Part shown: piece after piece, positions 62,672 to 64,000 of the stretch
How positions within the stretch are numbered: position 1 is the stretch's first letter
Layout of the letters: each line of letters starts with the position of its first letter
Assembly (NCBI RefSeq): GCF_024628865.1
Contig: NZ_CP102384.1
Span: forward strand, 2,739,001-2,803,000
Direction of reading: 5' to 3'
DNA from: Sphingopyxis sp. DBS4
GTDB taxonomy: Bacteria > Pseudomonadota > Alphaproteobacteria > Sphingomonadales > Sphingomonadaceae
Length of the DNA: 64,000 nt
Notes under the pieces: model-generated
Seen by the model: only the letters and a program-made list of their open reading frames with translations
What the model was told of the DNA's origin: nothing
The model's database searches: none
Position numbers and translations under genes: made by a program

Positions 62672-64000
62672 ATGAAGTTCAAGGGACTGATGGGTTCGTC
62701 GATTCTGGCGATGGCGGTGGCGACACCGGCCTATGCGCAGGATAGCGGCGGCTCGACCACCGACGCCTTCGGCGGCGAGATCGTCGTCACCGCACAGCGC
62801 CAATCCGAACGTCTGCAGGACGTGCCGATCGCGGTCAGCGCCTTTTCGAGCGAAGCGCTCGAAGCGCAGCAGATCAAGACGCCGTCCGACCTGCAACTGA
62901 CCCTGCCGAACGTCACCTTCACCAAGACCAACTTCACCGGCGCCAGCTTCACCATCCGCGGCATCGGCGACCTTTGCGTCGGCACGACCTGCGACAGCGC
63001 GACCGCGATCCACCTGAACGGCGATCCGCTGTTTTCGACCCGCCTGTTCGAGACCGAATTCTTCGACCTCGAACGCGTCGAAGTGCTGCGCGGCCCGCAG
63101 GGCACGCTGTTCGGCCGCAACGCGACCTCGGGCGTGGTCAACGTGATCACCGCGAAGCCGAAGCTCGGCGCGTTCGAAGCCGCGGTCGAGGGCGAATATG
63201 GCAATTACGATTCGCTCAAGGGCAAGGCGATGGTCAACATCCCCCTTGGCGACACGGCCGCCTTCCGCATCGCGGGCATCTATCTGAACCGCGACGGCTA
63301 TACGAAGAACACGTTCCTCAACACCCGCATCGACGATCGCGACCTTTACTCGGTGCGCGGCTCGTTCCGCTGGGAGCCGACGCCGGACACGACGATCGAC
63401 CTGATGGGTTCCTATTTCCACGAACGGGACCAGCGCACCCGCATCCAGAAACAGCTTTGCCAGCGCGACCCGACCGGCATCCTCGGCTGTCTGAACACCC
63501 GCCTCGACAATTCGCCGTTCAACGGCAACGCGACCTTCACTGCGGCGCTGACGTCGAAGGAATTTCTGGCCACACAGGGCATTCCGGCGATTTTCGCGCT
63601 GGGCAGTCTCTATGGCGAGGACATTTACGCCAATACGACGGTTCCCAGCGATTCACGCACGGTGAACACGGCCTATACGCCGAGCTATTTCACCAGCGAA
63701 TTGATCCTGCAGGGCCAGATCGAACATAATTTCGGCCCCGTCTCGCTGCAGGTCTCGGGCCAGTATCAGAAGGTCAAGCTGGAAGCCCAGCAGGACTATA
63801 ACAGCAATGTCGGCGACCGGTCGCTCTATGCGAGCGCTCTCGGCTATCTGCAAGCTGGCGCCGATGGTGATCTTGACGGCCTGATTCCCGGCATTTCCAC
63901 TTATCTGGCACCCGTTGCGGCCGCGCTCATCCCGAACGGCCCTGACGGCCCGCTCTGCACCTCGCTGTCGGACGACACCGGGCTCGGCAGCTTCGGCGGC
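62672..64000 (+). CDS. TonB-dependent receptor (partial)
   Basis: The frame is open from an ATG at 62672 (GGGAGGATGTAA upstream) to the window end, 443 codons. A signal peptide (KFKGLMGSSILAMAVATPAY, cleavage near AYAQD) precedes a plug starting IVVTAQRQSERLQDVPIAVS. TIRGIGDLCVGTTCDSATAI and LERVEVLRGPQGTLFGRNAT follow, then the first barrel strands. Three Cys-containing loops are visible (residues about 106-112, 265-275 and near the edge). The ligand is unknown. The C-terminal part of the barrel lies outside. Confidence 0.93.
   Translation, partial: MKFKGLMGSSILAMAVATPAYAQDSGGSTTDAFGGEIVVTAQRQSERLQDVPIAVSAFSSEALEAQQIKTPSDLQLTLPNVTFTKTNFTGASFTIRGIGDLCVGTTCDSATAIHLNGDPLFSTRLFETEFFDLERVEVLRGPQGTLFGRNATSGVVNVITAKPKLGAFEAAVEGEYGNYDSLKGKAMVNIPLGDTAAFRIAGIYLNRDGYTKNTFLNTRIDDRDLYSVRGSFRWEPTPDTTIDLMGSYFHERDQRTRIQKQLCQRDPTGILGCLNTRLDNSPFNGNATFTAALTSKEFLATQGIPAIFALGSLYGEDIYANTTVPSDSRTVNTAYTPSYFTSELILQGQIEHNFGPVSLQVSGQYQKVKLEAQQDYNSNVGDRSLYASALGYLQAGADGDLDGLIPGISTYLAPVAAALIPNGPDGPLCTSLSDDTGLGSFGG

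Noticed and set aside
1..64000. CRISPR array, rRNA operon, prophage or insertion-sequence transposase
   Set aside because: I found no regularly spaced direct repeats, no rRNA stretches and no recognisable transposase, integrase or phage structural gene in the window.

Overview
The window looks like chromosome of a high-GC alphaproteobacterium of the order Sphingomonadales, most like Sphingopyxis. This is an inference from protein style and gene order, because no 16S gene is present. It rests on three TonB-dependent receptors, a two-subunit glycine dehydrogenase, a compact dcw cluster with a meso-DAP-type MurE, and many small palindromic repeats between genes.

Region 1 (1-16 kb) is a catabolic cluster. 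It holds two crotonases, two short-chain dehydrogenases, a TonB-dependent receptor, a serine beta-lactamase-fold hydrolase, an acyl-CoA ligase, a carboxymuconolactone-decarboxylase-family protein, an acyl-CoA dehydrogenase, a Baeyer-Villiger-type flavin monooxygenase with an N-terminal extension, a GPH-type transporter and two TetR regulators, one of them a tandem double-TetR protein. Together they suggest outer-membrane uptake, oxidation of a ketone to an ester or lactone, hydrolysis, CoA activation and beta-oxidation of an unidentified cyclic or terpenoid/steroid-like compound. Its divergent spacers are AT-rich and carry palindromes. It ends in a gene-poor stretch next to tRNA-Trp that contains a copied T-arm.

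Region 2 (16.6-29 kb) carries an EamA transporter with a GST-like gene, a second acyl-CoA synthetase, a DUF938 methyltransferase, an ABA4-like membrane protein, and the glycine-cleavage operon (riboswitch, gcvT, gcvH, a glycosyltransferase-like gene, gcvPA, gcvPB, a small membrane protein). An NAD(P)-binding protein and dgt follow.

Region 3 (29-50 kb) is a complete dcw cluster on the minus strand: mraZ, rsmH, ftsL, ftsI, murE, murF, mraY, murD, ftsW, murG, murC, murB, ddl, ftsQ, ftsA, ftsZ, then a TPR/SPOR-domain protein and dgt. Most junctions overlap by a few bases. Upstream of mraZ lie four GGG triplets spaced exactly 10 bp apart, like a MraZ operator.

Region 4 (50-64 kb) has a membrane protein with a palindromic repeat inserted in frame, a small anchored protein, cysteine synthase, a TonB receptor behind a Zur-like box, fabD and fabG split by a 446-bp inverted-repeat cassette encoding a GxxExxY protein with a nuclease-like motif, a divergent pair for peptidoglycan recycling (LD-carboxypeptidase and an Mpl-like ligase), rpsF-rpsR-rplI with a clear terminator, folE, and a third TonB receptor that runs off the window.

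The most unusual content is the GxxExxY inverted-repeat cassette. Next is a set of at least six families of palindromic repeats. One long repeat has two copies 43.2 kb apart that differ by an inversion of the loop segment.
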